DNA of 64,000 nt from Nephrocerus scutellatus (lineage: Eukaryota > Arthropoda > Insecta > Diptera > Pipunculidae), in NCBI GenBank assembly GCA_947095585.1, contig OX352765.1, positions 22,164,254 to 22,228,253 of the forward strand, given 5' to 3'. Positions 31,255 through 42,650 of the stretch are shown here, piece after piece. A model generated the notes under the pieces. The model did not search any database. It worked only from the letters and a program-made list of their open reading frames with translations, and was not told the DNA's origin. A program made the position numbers and the translations under genes. Every line of letters begins with the position of its first letter. The first letter of the stretch is position 1.

Positions 31255-33015
31255 AGGCTGCACTTGCAGAGGAAAATATGACTTTTAACAGGAAATTAGA
31301 AAACTTGTTAGGTCATCCGAAAGCTAATTCCCTCAGTACTACTACAATACTATTGTACTTTTTGAAATTCTCCTACGATTTTTCTTGTTTTTCCTCTATT
31401 GTTGAAATAAACTCTAAAACTTCTGTGATAGATTTGAAGTTTGATACAAAAAGTTCGGTGACTTTTTAGCTAAACAGGGAAACTCTTGGAATCAGATCAA
31501 CATATCACATTCTTTCATATTGTATGAAAATTCAATGTAAATATCGCAAATGCTTCCTCAAACAACAACACAGTCTATTTGCTACCCTCTAGCTGGCCAA
31601 TTAAATATTTACTTCTTACCATGACAACATACAAAAATTGCAAACAAGCTTAGTAATTGGGTAACATAATCTTCCGCCCTGAGGTCAACTTCTGCGGCGC
31701 TTTTCTGCCAAAAACTTAACTAATGGTTCTGAACATAGTTTAAATACGAGAGTATTTGCTTATAATATTCTTACCAAGTTTTGATAACTTAATGTATCAC
31801 TGTTGCCTTAGGCGTTGCACTGTACCACAACAATAACAACACAAGAACAACCAGACCAACAACTACTTGCAACGAACTCTACAAGTTTTTTGAAGTGCAA
31901 TATATGGTAAAAGTTTTTCACTTATCGTGCTCATAAATTGATTTTCCTCTCGACGACAGGAACACATTTTCCACTTGGATCGTCGTCATCGTTATTTTGC
32001 TGATGGCAGAGATGATGGTGTTGTGAGAGAAGGAGGTATGGAAGGAAGCGCGGAAGGAAGAATTCTGGGATATGTGTGCATTCTTCGTAAAGCATGCATG
32101 CATACACATGCAAGAAAGTTCAAATTTTCTATCAAATCGGAGCTCTGTCTAAGATGCTCTCTAACTGGTTTCTTCTTCTTATTGCTTTTTTTCTTTTTTT
32201 GGCAATGAAGGTGCTGGTGCTGCATTGCAAGCAGAACACTTCATTTATAATAAATGATAAATGAAAACACACATAAAAACTATAATAAGAACTTCTCGGA
32301 GCAGGATATTCATTCTGCTTGGGTTCGCATATTTCGATCAGAGTTTTGCATCCTTTGGAGCGCATATGGTTTTTGTTTTTACGCTGAATTCCGGATGTTC
32401 GACTCAAATCGGTATACGCTTGGATGGTGTCGTAAAGCATAAAGGTGTAGGTATATGAGAATTCCATATGATGTACCAAGATAACAAAAAAAGAGCTTGC
32501 CAATATCGCGTTTACGAGTACAGGGTAATACTTTTGCGTAGCAGCCAATAACTCAGGTTTCAATGCTGAAGGGTAAATTTGACAAAACCATCTGTGACAC
32601 ATGCGTTTACTTTCGTAAAGTACTAAGAGATTTAATGAGATCCTCCAATTTAACACAATTTGGATGTATAATTCTGTGTATGCTTTACATCCTTAAGCCT
32701 TATTTCTTCCTTTAGGTAAAATGTTGATTAGATTTTTATTTGTTATTATATTGTAGGGTAATTATATTAAAAATTGTCCCAGACTGAACAGCAGATTTCA
32801 TTTATTAATTTTCTATTTTTGCATTCAATAGTAAATAAAATATATATTTTAATATTTTAATTTTAATATTTGCGTTTAAAGAGAGAAAATGATGTCGGTC
32901 ATATCACCATCCATGCTGGAAACTTCTCTGCAAGTAAAGTCATTGTTTCTCCAGCTCAGTGACATGTGAGACTATCCTGTTATAACCTCAGTTGATAGAG
33001 GTGCATATATACCCA
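31255..33015. other. No gene seen
   Basis: AT-rich, 1.75 kb. The longest frame is 174 codons on the minus strand (32656-32132) but it looks accidental: no domain, no repeat, and overlapping frames of similar length on the other strand. Confidence 0.4.
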
Positions 33016-33019
33016 ATGG

Positions 33020-33444
33020 TGCGGTTTAAACGGAGAGGGTTTGAAACAGCTCGAAGTAGGCAGAAAAGACTGCGAAGAAAGAAGGATATACAGTGCTTTT
33101 TGAGAAAACTGCAACAAAATAGGTAATGAGAGGTACTGCGAAGTAGAATCAGCAGCACTCCCTTAGCTGCCCACGGCGGATTAAACGGAGAGCATTCAAA
33201 AGGAACAGCTCGGAGTAGCCAGCAAAGGATACGAAATAGGATCTACAGCGCTTTGTTCGCGAGCTGGTGCTGTGAAGTAGAATCACCAGAACTCCATCAG
33301 CTGCCAACGGCTGATTAGGTGGAGAACGTTCGAAAGGAGAAGCCCGGAGTAGCTAAACAAATACTGCGAAGTAGGATGAACAGCGCTTCGTTACACTACT
33401 GAAACAAAATAGGTAGTGAGCGGGTACTGAGAAGTAAAATCAAG
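33020..33444. repeat. Degenerate tandem repeat of about 133-155 bp
   Basis: Anchors taaacggag at 33027 and 33182 and the variant taggtggag at 33315 mark three units. Shared segments include cagctcggagtag (or gcccggagtag), gaagtagaatcaccagaac and tacagcgctttgtt variants. The third unit is partial and runs into a SINE. Confidence 0.65.
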
Positions 33445-33578
33445 TTATTACTCTCGGACGTTTGTCAGAAATTCGCGGGAGGTGTGCCCGTGAAAAATAC
33501 TTTTGGTGTTCCTGGGATTCGAACCACGAACCTCCTCCTCAGAAGTCCATGCACTTATCCACTGAGCCACGGCGCTTA
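33445..33578 (-). mobile_element. tRNA-derived SINE, 3'-truncated copy
   Basis: On the minus strand the tRNA-like head runs from about 33575. It has an A box tggctcagtgg (33569-33559) and a B box ggttcgaatcc (33525-33515), the two internal RNA polymerase III promoter elements. The body continues with aacaccaaaagtatttttca and a stretch containing tgacaaacgtccgagagtaa. The same order and spacing is found in the full-length copy at 56853-57147. Homology stops at about 33445, so the 3' half is missing. Confidence 0.8.
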
Positions 33579-33599
33579 CGTTACTGATAGCATATCAGT

Positions 33600-35395
33600 C
33601 CTAGGTTTTTAGCTGTATCATCCCACATAATTAACCTATTACCAAATTTAACCGATTGGAATTCATGTACATCAAGATGTCTACGATGTATAGCTAGCGC
33701 ATGAGACTTTTTTGAGTTTAAACGTAGCTCATGTTTTAGGCAACAGTCTCATTTACGCTCGACAAATCTTCGTTTATTAGATGAATAGTGTTATCAATCG
33801 CAAGGACAACTCATAAAAAGTTGAACATCGTCCGCATACATGTGAACTGAACAATTCCTAATTACTTTAGGTAGTTCGTTCATATATAACGAGAAGAGTG
33901 TTGGACCTAGGATTGATCCTTGCGGTAAACCGCAACGAAAACGTGAAGTGAAGTCATTTCTTCAAATATCACGCGTTGTTGCCTTTCTTCTAATTAGGAG
34001 GAGACAAGTTTTGCAGATGGAAATGAAAACTTCGAATACTTTATTAGTTTATGGCATAGAATTGAGTTATTCACAGCGTCAAACGCTTTTGAAAAATCTT
34101 GAAGAATTAATAAAGTGGGGTGTTTATTTTTAAAGACTTCCGCGATTCATCAACAATGTATAAAAGCGACGTTTTATAGCTTCGTTGAGCACAGAAGTTG
34201 GTTTTCTGTGAGATATCTATGGATTTGTGACACGATAATTTTTTCCAGGACTTTTGACAGAAAAGGGGAAATAGAAAATGTTATTTATTCCGTCATGCTA
34301 GAATTTGTATTCTTTGGTATTAGGATGATTTTAGCTTTCTTCCACTCGGGTGGGAATACGGACATCGTTATCACCGAGTTAAAAAGTTCCGTTATAAAGG
34401 GCAGTATGAAGGGCAGCATAATTTTGACAAACTTAAGATTTAATCCATCTAGACCAGTAGCATTAGAGTTTATACCCAAAAGAGCTTGCACATCATCTTC
34501 ATTATAGACCTTGCTAAAACAAAAAGAGCTATTGTGGTTATCTTTAGCGCTTTCCTCTAAAGAAGATGTGCTAGTCGTAGTGCTGCAATAAGCGATGTAT
34601 TCAGCGTTTAGCTTATCACAATCAATATCAGCCGATATTATTGGGTTTTGCTTACTGTTGCTGTTTCCACAGTTTTTGTCCCGATTCCGAATTGTCTAGC
34701 CGATTACTAAAGAAGCAGACTTTGCAGATCTTATTTTGGAGATCATTTTATTTCGTAGAGCGCAACAAGGTATTTTTTTCATTCTCTGTAGATATTATCA
34801 CATTTTTGCATGAGTAGTAGAATATCAGTGTTTATTATTCTTCCTTTTTTTTATGGGAACATATCTATTAAATAATCTCAATATCTCTTGTTGTAAGAAT
34901 ACGCTTTGTTCGTTCACTGAAACCATGTAGTAGATACGATCCCAATTAGTTCGTACAGCATCATGTAAGATGCCTTCGTAGTTTATATTACGAAAATCCC
35001 TAAATTGGATTTCTGGTTCATTGTTCATTGTTACTAGTGTTAGGAGCAATGGTTAAATAAATAAGGCCATGTTTAGAGAAAGCAGGTGCACAAAGTTGGC
35101 TGTGCAGCCGTTTTTTATATTGATATATCTGCTCATCTACAGTAACTGTCTCAACCGGTGAATATGCTGTTCTTAGCAACATTATGTATACATATATCAA
35201 GCATGGCAGCTGCTTTATAAATTTCCTGCCGCTCAGCACGAGTTCTAATCCGAAAAGGCCTATATAGCATACCCCGAAAGCGATGGATCGACATTGTTCC
35301 TCAGAAGACTGAACGTCTAAATGTCTAGTGTCATCACCCTCCACAGCTTCACAAATTGCTATTAACAAACTTTAATTGAAACACCCGGTACCCGC
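33600..35395 (-). mobile_element. LINE with endonuclease and reverse transcriptase (decayed, clade uncertain)
   Basis: Reading on the minus strand: an endonuclease tail with APAFSKHGLIYLTIAPNT near 35090-35030, then NRYVPIKKRK near 34860. The RT fingers show SNATGLDGLNLKFVKIMLPF near 34460 and FPPEWKKAKIILIPK near 34340. [19 protein letters not shown] lies near 33930 (motif B) and [13 protein letters not shown] near 33840 (motif C, catalytic YADD). A C-terminal portion with SKKSHALAIHRRHLDVHEF runs to about 33650. Stops and frameshifts are present. The style is jockey/CR1 supergroup, distinct from the FADD family elsewhere in the window. It abuts the SINE at its 3' side. Confidence 0.8.
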
Positions 35396-35399
35396 TATG

Positions 35400-37765
35400 T
35401 TTCGCACATACTCGTACTTCAAAACTTACGACTACATTATAATGATGGAAATTTTTGACACAGCGCAGTTAAGCGTCGCAATTTGATTGATAAGCGCATT
35501 TAACTTCTCGCTTCTCTTCCTTGGCACTCATAGATTGGGAGCGACTAAGATGAATGGTTAACACAAAACTTTTTCTTGTTGTTCAACTTTTTGATTGATT
35601 GCCGGAAATGCGAATGCGCGTACGATGTCTAGGATGCGATTGTACAACAACAACAAAAAACACAAAAAAAAGTTTTACATTTTTTTTCTTCCTCTGAGAG
35701 ACATCACTATAAGTGACGGCAAAGTGGGATGATGATGGTGCCAACTGCAAGTGTTGTATGAGTATTAAAGTGAAATAAATTGCTCCTCTACGAGTAGATG
35801 AAATTCTAAATATGTTGTTACTCGATTGAAATGTGCTAGATGTTGTTTCTATACTTATGTGGGTGCTTGTGTGCTTTACTGCTTTATTCAAAAGTAATTA
35901 TTGAAATTTCACATTCTGCAAAGCAAAAAGGGAAACTTCAATTTCACCGGGAGCCCAAATGCATTTCATTTCATTAATCAGATTGCACTTTACGTGGAAG
36001 AGATGTTCTAGCATGATTTGATGGTCGTCGTCAGTCAGCAGGGCTGTCACAAGTGTTGCCACACTACAGAGGAGTTTAAGTGTCTCTTAATAAAAAAATC
36101 TAACATAAAATTTCAAATTTCCATGTGCCATGTCCATACATTCTTCTTCTAAGGTTCCACAATCTTGGGTCTATATTAGATTTCTTATGATATTTAAATT
36201 TGGAAGTCCGCCATATCTCATTGACATAAAGTTGGCTGAACCTTGTTCGAGGTTTCAACGCATCTGTCCTTGATGACTGATGAGATCATACACATGCTGA
36301 AATACAGAGCTGGGCAATTTGTTCCACAAATAACCGTGATACATCCGGAAATGGACCAATGCTCGTTCGTGTCATTAAACGTCTCTGGCATTTTTTTCTC
36401 TGGGGATATGCAGTCCATGGTGTATGAAAAAAAGTCACAATCTTATGATATCTCAAAAGCGAAATTGCTGGCATATCGCCAGATTTATGTGAAAAAGAAA
36501 TTTAGCTCATTTACTCATGCTGGTGTCTCCGTGGAGGACATTTGAATGTTGTTGTGTACCATAATTATTAGAGTCGATCTTACTTTGACCCGACATATAG
36601 CACAAGCAAGCTGTCTTATTAAAAAAAATGGAGTAATGAAAAACTGATTTTAAGAAATCTTCTCACAAGTCTAGATTTGGGGACGATTTCGAGCTGCAAC
36701 GTAGCTCCCCGTAACTCTAGGGATTTGTTATCTTTTTTTAGTCCTTTAATTCCATTCGGATCATTCGGTGCTCGTCCTGCACACCAATATTTGCTGAGAT
36801 TAATTTCTTAAGGATCGATCACACGACATGCAAATCCCCAATCATGGATCACAATAATTATATTTATCGGAACCAGAAGAAGCTTTATAGCCCCTAATGA
36901 TTTTTACTTCGGGACAACATTAGCTTTTCACAAGTCTTAAGCCTCATATACAATGGGCAGAAGTTGGATTATTATTCTTACGTCAATATCGAACTATTCT
37001 TTAAGTTACCCGTAATGAGCATAAGAAACCGCTGGCTTGTTTTGTCATTATTTGCTGTCATTTGCAGCAGCTGTCAAATTTCTGTACCGAATATTTCATT
37101 TTATTTAAGGTAACTAACATTTGACGAAACCTTGTGAGTTAACTTATATTTTAAACATACCAAAATCATATTGTGGTCAAAGCTTACGATTTGCATGTAA
37201 TTCTTACGTTATATTTGATGTTTTACTTTAAATTGATATAATAAAGTAAGTACATGTAGTGAGAGTGAGACAAGTGAAATCTCTTTTTTGGCTAATGTCT
37301 CTTTCAATTTGCTCAAACCATACCAACGGGTAAGCTGTCAAAGTGACAGGGTTTTTTGTAAGGAATGCTTGCAAATAGAACGCCAAACCCAAACCAAATT
37401 TGACATTTGTAGTTTACAGAAATAATTTTTTAATTTTTAGTAAACAATGTTCTTAAATCGGCGAAATGTCAAAAACAAACAAAGATAGTCTGCTTGCACT
37501 CTCTTCGCCATCTTACTGAGTAAATGAAACCTTTACCATCGATTGCAGACAAACTGTAAGAAGTATTGTACTGGGCAGCTTGGGCAAATAAGCTCACCCA
37601 GCTTTAAGCCTGGTAAATTTTATTTCCAAATATTCGTTTATTAATGGCAAGTTCATACAATACTGATGTAAATATATACAAAAAATAGTTAAATTCATTT
37701 TATTGAATTTCGTTTTCGTTACATGTACTTAGTTTTTTTTTTCAACAGTTTGTTTTAGTTCTTAG
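35400..37765. other. No gene seen
   Basis: AT-rich, 2.4 kb. A 100-codon frame at 36243-36545 (plus) has no recognised domain. Short CAA-rich tracts lie near 35640-35660. Confidence 0.4.
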
Positions 37766-37769
37766 CTTA

Positions 37770-39065
37770 GGCTAGGTTAAGGTGGCTGTCGATGCAAAAG
37801 TAGACACACTTAGACCAGCAATGGCACATAGACCAGCAATACCACATGGATCTGCCTACTCGCCAAACCATTTGGAGCTTCGTATGAAGCACAAGAGACT
37901 GCAAATACCAGTGTTGGTTAGATCGTTAAGGTCATTGTAAAAGAAAGTTCTCAGATGTTGAAAGAGTGCTGGGCACGTACAGAGAAGGTGGAGAATGGTT
38001 CCTTTTCCTCATCCTCGACCATTCAGCTTCTTCAGAAGTTGTTAGAGAAAACGCCAGACTTTGCTGCATGCTTGCCGATGAGACAGTGCCCAATGATGAC
38101 ACCTATTATAGGATCAAAGTGCAATCTTTTTTAAAATATCAAACACTTGGAGCGTTTTGGCTCCAGCTTGGGCCAGATCTGCTTAGTCGCTAGACAAGTT
38201 CTTCCATTTGACCACGTACGGTTGGTTTTCTCGGTAGTATCTTGCTTTAGAGAACCATTTACTAGTAAAAAGGGTAGTTCAATTTCATGTTTGGCGAGCT
38301 CATCAGCCTTACAGTTCTCCGAAACAACTCTATGCCTGGCACCCAACACAGGTGAATGTTGAACTGCTCCGCCATCTCCTTAAGAGATATAACAGAGTTC
38401 ATAGAGCTAATGCCCTTAATAGAGGGAGGGTCTACAATATTTGATAGTACGTACTACTGTATGCAAAGCTGTTTCTTAAGATTTACCCTTAGAATACGCA
38501 TGTAGGTCAGTAGAGAGTAGACAGAATTCTCTTGCTATTGCGTAGGTGTGTTTTAATCAGTCTTTCTATGTGTTGATAATGAAAGACTGATGGGTCTGAT
38601 TTCCTACGGACTAATGTGGGAACATTTGCCTGCTATGGGTATGAAAACCACTTTCACTTCTCTCCATACATCTGGGCAACTTTGTAGAATTTTCTCAAGA
38701 AAGGAAGTATAATATCCGATGTCCTTTGCTAGTCCTGCAAAACGGTTTGAAGCTATGCAGCACTCAAAGCTATTTGTCCTTTTTATAAGATCTTGGGATA
38801 ACTCTTTGACCTGTTCAGGCCAAAGCTACTACCTGGGTGTCTAAGAGAAGATTGAGCGATTCCTCGTAAGAGGTAGTCCAGGTAGTCCACGAGCCATCAG
38901 CTTAGCATTGAAGGATTTATTGAGAGGATTTTAAATCCTTTAGAAGATTCTTCTATTTTTGCACAGAAGAGTCTCCAAGATAAACGCTTGGTTCTCCTCA
39001 ATTATTTTTTATATTCTTTGATGGTTTGTAGGCATCCCAGTCAGTCTCCACTCTTGTGATGTGAG
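37770..39065 (-). mobile_element. LOA-like LINE, RT start, RNase H end and C-terminal zinc block (internally deleted)
   Basis: On the minus strand, the pre-RT and RT start give LARSYTSF-like and WREVKVVFIP near 38660-38640, with EIRPISLS following (the usual W--VKVVFIPK---RPISL block). Then the sequence jumps to the end of RNase H (CKADELAKHEIELPF near 38300) and WPKLEPKRSKCLI near 38150. The final zinc-type block FSTF-L-CTCPALFQHL equivalent runs near 38000-37950, with SLLCFIRSSKWFGE near 37880. The whole RT palm is missing between 38580 and 38430. Frames are broken. Sister copies are at 42140-42650 and 50240-50855. Confidence 0.7.
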
Positions 39066-39171
39066 CTAAATTGAACAGATTTCAACAGATGTTTTTAATT
39101 TGTCCCAAATCTAAATTCCACCAGTGTGTTCTCTTCTTACCTCTTAAACGAATAAGAGGTATTTTCGACCA

Positions 39172-39560
39172 CTTTGAGGTCCTTTTTAACCACATTTCAC
39201 ACGACCTAGATAACTGAAATTTTATGAGTGTCTAAGTTCAAAATAGCGTTTTTTATATTCTGAGTATGACATGTCGCCTGCCGCGTGCCGCGTGCCGCGT
39301 GTAGCGCGTGTGATGGGTTGAAGGTTTTTTTTTTTTCAACTTCTTTGAGGTCCATTTGAACCAACCTCCACACGACCTAGAGAGTTGAAATTTTGTGAGT
39401 GTCTATGTCCGAAATAGCATTTTTTATATTCCGAGTATGACGCGTGTCGCATTTTCAGGATCTTTGTGGTCCATTTTAACCACTTTCTACACGACCTAGA
39501 GAGTTGAAATTTTGTAAGTTAAGTTCAAAATAGCATTTCTTATATTCCACGTGGCGTGTT
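39172..39560. repeat. About 120-bp tandem repeat, three units
   Basis: Units begin with ctttgaggtcc or ctttgtggtcc at 39172, 39343 and 39462. The spacing is 171 and 119 bp; the longer one has an extra GC-rich insert with tgccgcg repeats at about 39275-39310. Each unit runs through cacgacctaga, gttgaaattttg, aaaatagc and ttatattcc. Units share most positions in the central part. Confidence 0.85.
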
Positions 39561-41365
39561 TCGATGTATATACAAAAGTTTGTACACGAAAAACGAATTT
39601 TTTTTACATTTACTTGTTTTAACTTAATTTCCAGAGTTGTTTGTATCGTATCACTTCACTTTTTCGGATTTTATTCGCTGCACTGTTTACAAACAACAAA
39701 AACTCCATTACTCCTCTCTATTCTTATTTCTTTTTATTCCATTTTAATATTTTTCTAGAGAACTCGTCCGTTATTTTCTTTCAAATTCTTCAGTTGATTC
39801 TGGAGTGGCAAACTGTTTCAGTTTCAAAAGCTTACTCTCAGTCTCCTAATAAGGTGTCTCTTCATCTTTTATCGTGGCATTAGAAGTTTTGTTGTCAACT
39901 GAAGTTCTTTCTTTGTAAAATTTTAATACATTTATTGTGATTTTGGGTGGCCCGCCTTCGCTTTTTCTTTTTCTATTTCCCATAATTCAGTTGGGCTTTT
40001 CATATTAATATTCGTCTGGAGAGGCAAAATGTTCCAGTCTCCAAAATTTACTCTGCAGACGTCTAAGAAGTTTATGTTTATGCGTTACATAGTTACTTGC
40101 TTTTTAATACAGCATGGATTTTGAAAGTTTCCTCTCAACGCTCCTGAATAAGTTTCACTTTAAAGACTGCAAATAGCATACGGCAAAAAGTCCTTAAAAA
40201 TGATCGAAAATGTTACATATTCTCAGATCATCTTAACTATCACCAGCTACGCATCCGCAGCTCTCATTCATTGCAAGTCAAACTATTAACCATTTCAATC
40301 GGATGTTGTTTCTCTCCGCCAGCGTTCGCCCAAACCCGCACAGTTGCTTTCAAAACAGCTACTATGTGCCATTGCATTACCATCAACGCTCTCAAGCGCA
40401 CTTTACTGGCTTTCAAACTTCTTTCAAAAGTTCTTGGCGTGGAAGTAATTTTATTATTTTAATAGAATTTAACTACTTGACTCTGAATCTGATGGAGGAG
40501 GAACAGGTTATGGCCCGTTCCGCGCTTGTGGTCCCCTGCCTTGTGTGCGTGTACGATGATGATGCGCTCGGCATTAGTTCAAGGATGCAAATCCCGTCCG
40601 TCGAATTGCAACTACTATCTTGCTGCTATAAAGAGCTATATCTTTGGAATTGCATCATCATTCATATCCACATCAACATCCACATTGTTGTTGCTCTTCC
40701 AGAGTGCGCTCGACTGTTATATTCTGTGCTGTTCTGTTCTTCAGTGTTATTTGTTATTCGTGGATGATTTTATTGTTATTGTTTTGCTATATGCATAAGA
40801 GATTATGATATTATAATATTTGGCGAGAACAAGTTTGTGCATTCTTGTTTATTGGGGGGAGGGAATAAATCCATTTTCCAGACTTTCTAGAATTAAAATC
40901 ACATGCAACGCTCACAAACAAGTCGAAGAAGTTATTTCCACCAAGCGAAAAGCGTTTGAATAAATTTATGAAATTTGAATAGTGTTCTTCTTCTTCTCTT
41001 CTTTGTTTGAGGGGAATGATTTTCATCCGCACATTTTCACAAATTACTTATATTATTTTTTAAAGGTTTATTTTTTTTTGAGGGACAAAACAACGGACGT
41101 TGCTTTAGTAAAGAAAACGAGTGATTTTTAGCATTTTCAGTTGAGTTTTTGAAAAATAAGAATTACTGAACTTATTGGTTCGTAAGCAGTAGATGCTTCA
41201 CTGTAGCATTATTGCTGTTTAACAACCTCTTTAGCTGTTCTGATTTTCCTTCCTTCTGACACATAGAAAGGTTGAATTAACGTATACGATTGTATACTAC
41301 CTATTAAGGAAAGCGGATTTCTTGTGACATGGATAATCATCATCATCACACATATTCCCACGTAG
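39561..41365. other. No gene seen
   Basis: 1.8 kb. A 154-codon frame at 40303-40767 overlaps others of 63-90 codons and shows no recognised domain. Confidence 0.4.
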
Positions 41366-41369
41366 CAGA

Positions 41370-42130
41370 TAATGAACCAGCTATTTTTGCACTAAGCAAA
41401 ACTCAGGTGAATAAAGACTCTGATGTTTCAGAACTAAGTTTACCCGGTTATAACTTGGTGCCAGTACTTTTCCTAAATCGCGGTTTATAACCTTCAAACT
41501 GATTACAGAAAATGTTGAAACCCTTATGCTGAAATGGTTATTGCGGGCGATTCCAATCTACAAAATTCTAGTTGGCTTCACTACTCTGCACAGAACACAC
41601 CTGAAGGAAGGTATGTTGAGTATTCGCTGAGACAAACAGTCTACTCAGCTCTTACACCTATTCCTGACGTTGCGAATTTTACCACTTATCCTGAAAAGTA
41701 CACCATTAATGTATTATCACCTCTAGGCTCATCCGACTCATCAGCTAATTTCTCGTTTTAAAAAGAATTGAATTACATTACGAGAGAGCCAATTGGGAGG
41801 GTCTGAATACATTCTTTAGGAAATCTAACTGCTATTCATCTTCAATAGTGACGTGGATGCCGCCACTGATGCGATCACAAACATCATTCTCATTGGTATG
41901 AAACCCCTTATTCCTTTCAGAATTAAGTCAATCAAACCAAAGGATGATGGATGATATGATTTAAGCTACAAACAGGTTTCGAGGAACAGGAAGGTAAGCT
42001 TTTGGTTGTATAAACCAAACTCCACAAAGGAAAACCGACAAAATTACAAGAGCAATTAAAAAATTCGGCGAGCCGCATTCGCCTATGATCAGAGATTAAA
42101 GCAAAAAATACTGCAAAAAAGTCTACAGTG
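41370..42130 (+). mobile_element. CR1-like LINE, endonuclease and linker (decayed)
   Basis: Near 41385 the endonuclease start reads PAIFALSKTQVNKDSDVSE (the usual I-AL-ET block with the catalytic Glu replaced by Lys). VIAGDSNLQNSSWLHY follows near 41537, and NVLSPLGSSD near 41710, where the expected SDH catalytic motif has lost its His region. The linker DGWYDLSYKQVSRNRKVSFW lies near 41950. The same peptides occur on the minus strand in the copies at 45303-47460 and 52955-55230. The RT is absent. Active-site loss and stops show a dead copy. This is the only plus-strand member of the family here. Confidence 0.75.
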
Positions 42131-42139
42131 AGAGGGTGG

Positions 42140-42650
42140 ACGTACTGGCGAAGAGGGCGTAACATTGGACATCGACTACAGAAAGAGAGAGTCTGCTGTC
42201 CATGGATCTCCATCAGGGAACGTGTTCTCACCTTCCATACAACTAAGGCTCAATTAAGGTGGAATGACTTAACCAGCTGCACTACTTCGATGGCGATGTG
42301 GCCTTCCTATAATAAAAATTAATTAACCGAGCTGATCTTCAGATTACGGAAAGATTCGAGAGTCGTTTCTAAAATCACAACCAAACTGAGAATCCCGCAT
42401 AATATATTTTGCAGAAGTTGTAGATATGTTAATGAAAAAGAAACTCTCATTCATTATCTCTGCGAATGTTCAGCCCTGGCGACTTTCCGACTTCACAGAG
42501 TGCCTGATCACCGATCTGATCTCGTAACTGAATGCTACAGATTAGTTTTAATATTTTCTAGATACCTATCACGGCATAGCATCTCCCGAGGTCTACAGTC
42601 GCCAAGGCAGCGCGAACCACCACTCTACCTACCTACCTACCTACCATGCC
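42140..42650 (+). mobile_element. LOA-like LINE 3' end with TACC tail
   Basis: The stretch encodes the end of ORF2: AQLRWNDLTSCTTSMAMWP near 42253, then a Cys/His block FCRSCRYVNEKETLIHYLCE near 42409 with C-ALA following, then DHRSDLVTECYRL near 42510. The end is gcgaaccaccactctaccta and a (TACC)n tail to about 42645. The RNase H and RT are missing by 5' truncation, as is usual for LINE insertions. The tail and the last codons match those at 31040-31250 and 50700-50855. Confidence 0.8.

Noticed and set aside
32132..32656. 174-codon minus-strand frame
   Set aside because: No recognisable domain or repeat, and other long frames overlap it on both strands. It looks like chance openness in AT-rich DNA.
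33445..33578. Functional tRNA gene on the minus strand
   Set aside because: A and B boxes are good, but the sequence continues into a body shared with another locus and acceptor-stem pairing is poor, so it is a SINE head.
40303..40767. 154-codon plus-strand frame
   Set aside because: Overlapped by other frames in the same direction; no domain and no sign of codon preference.
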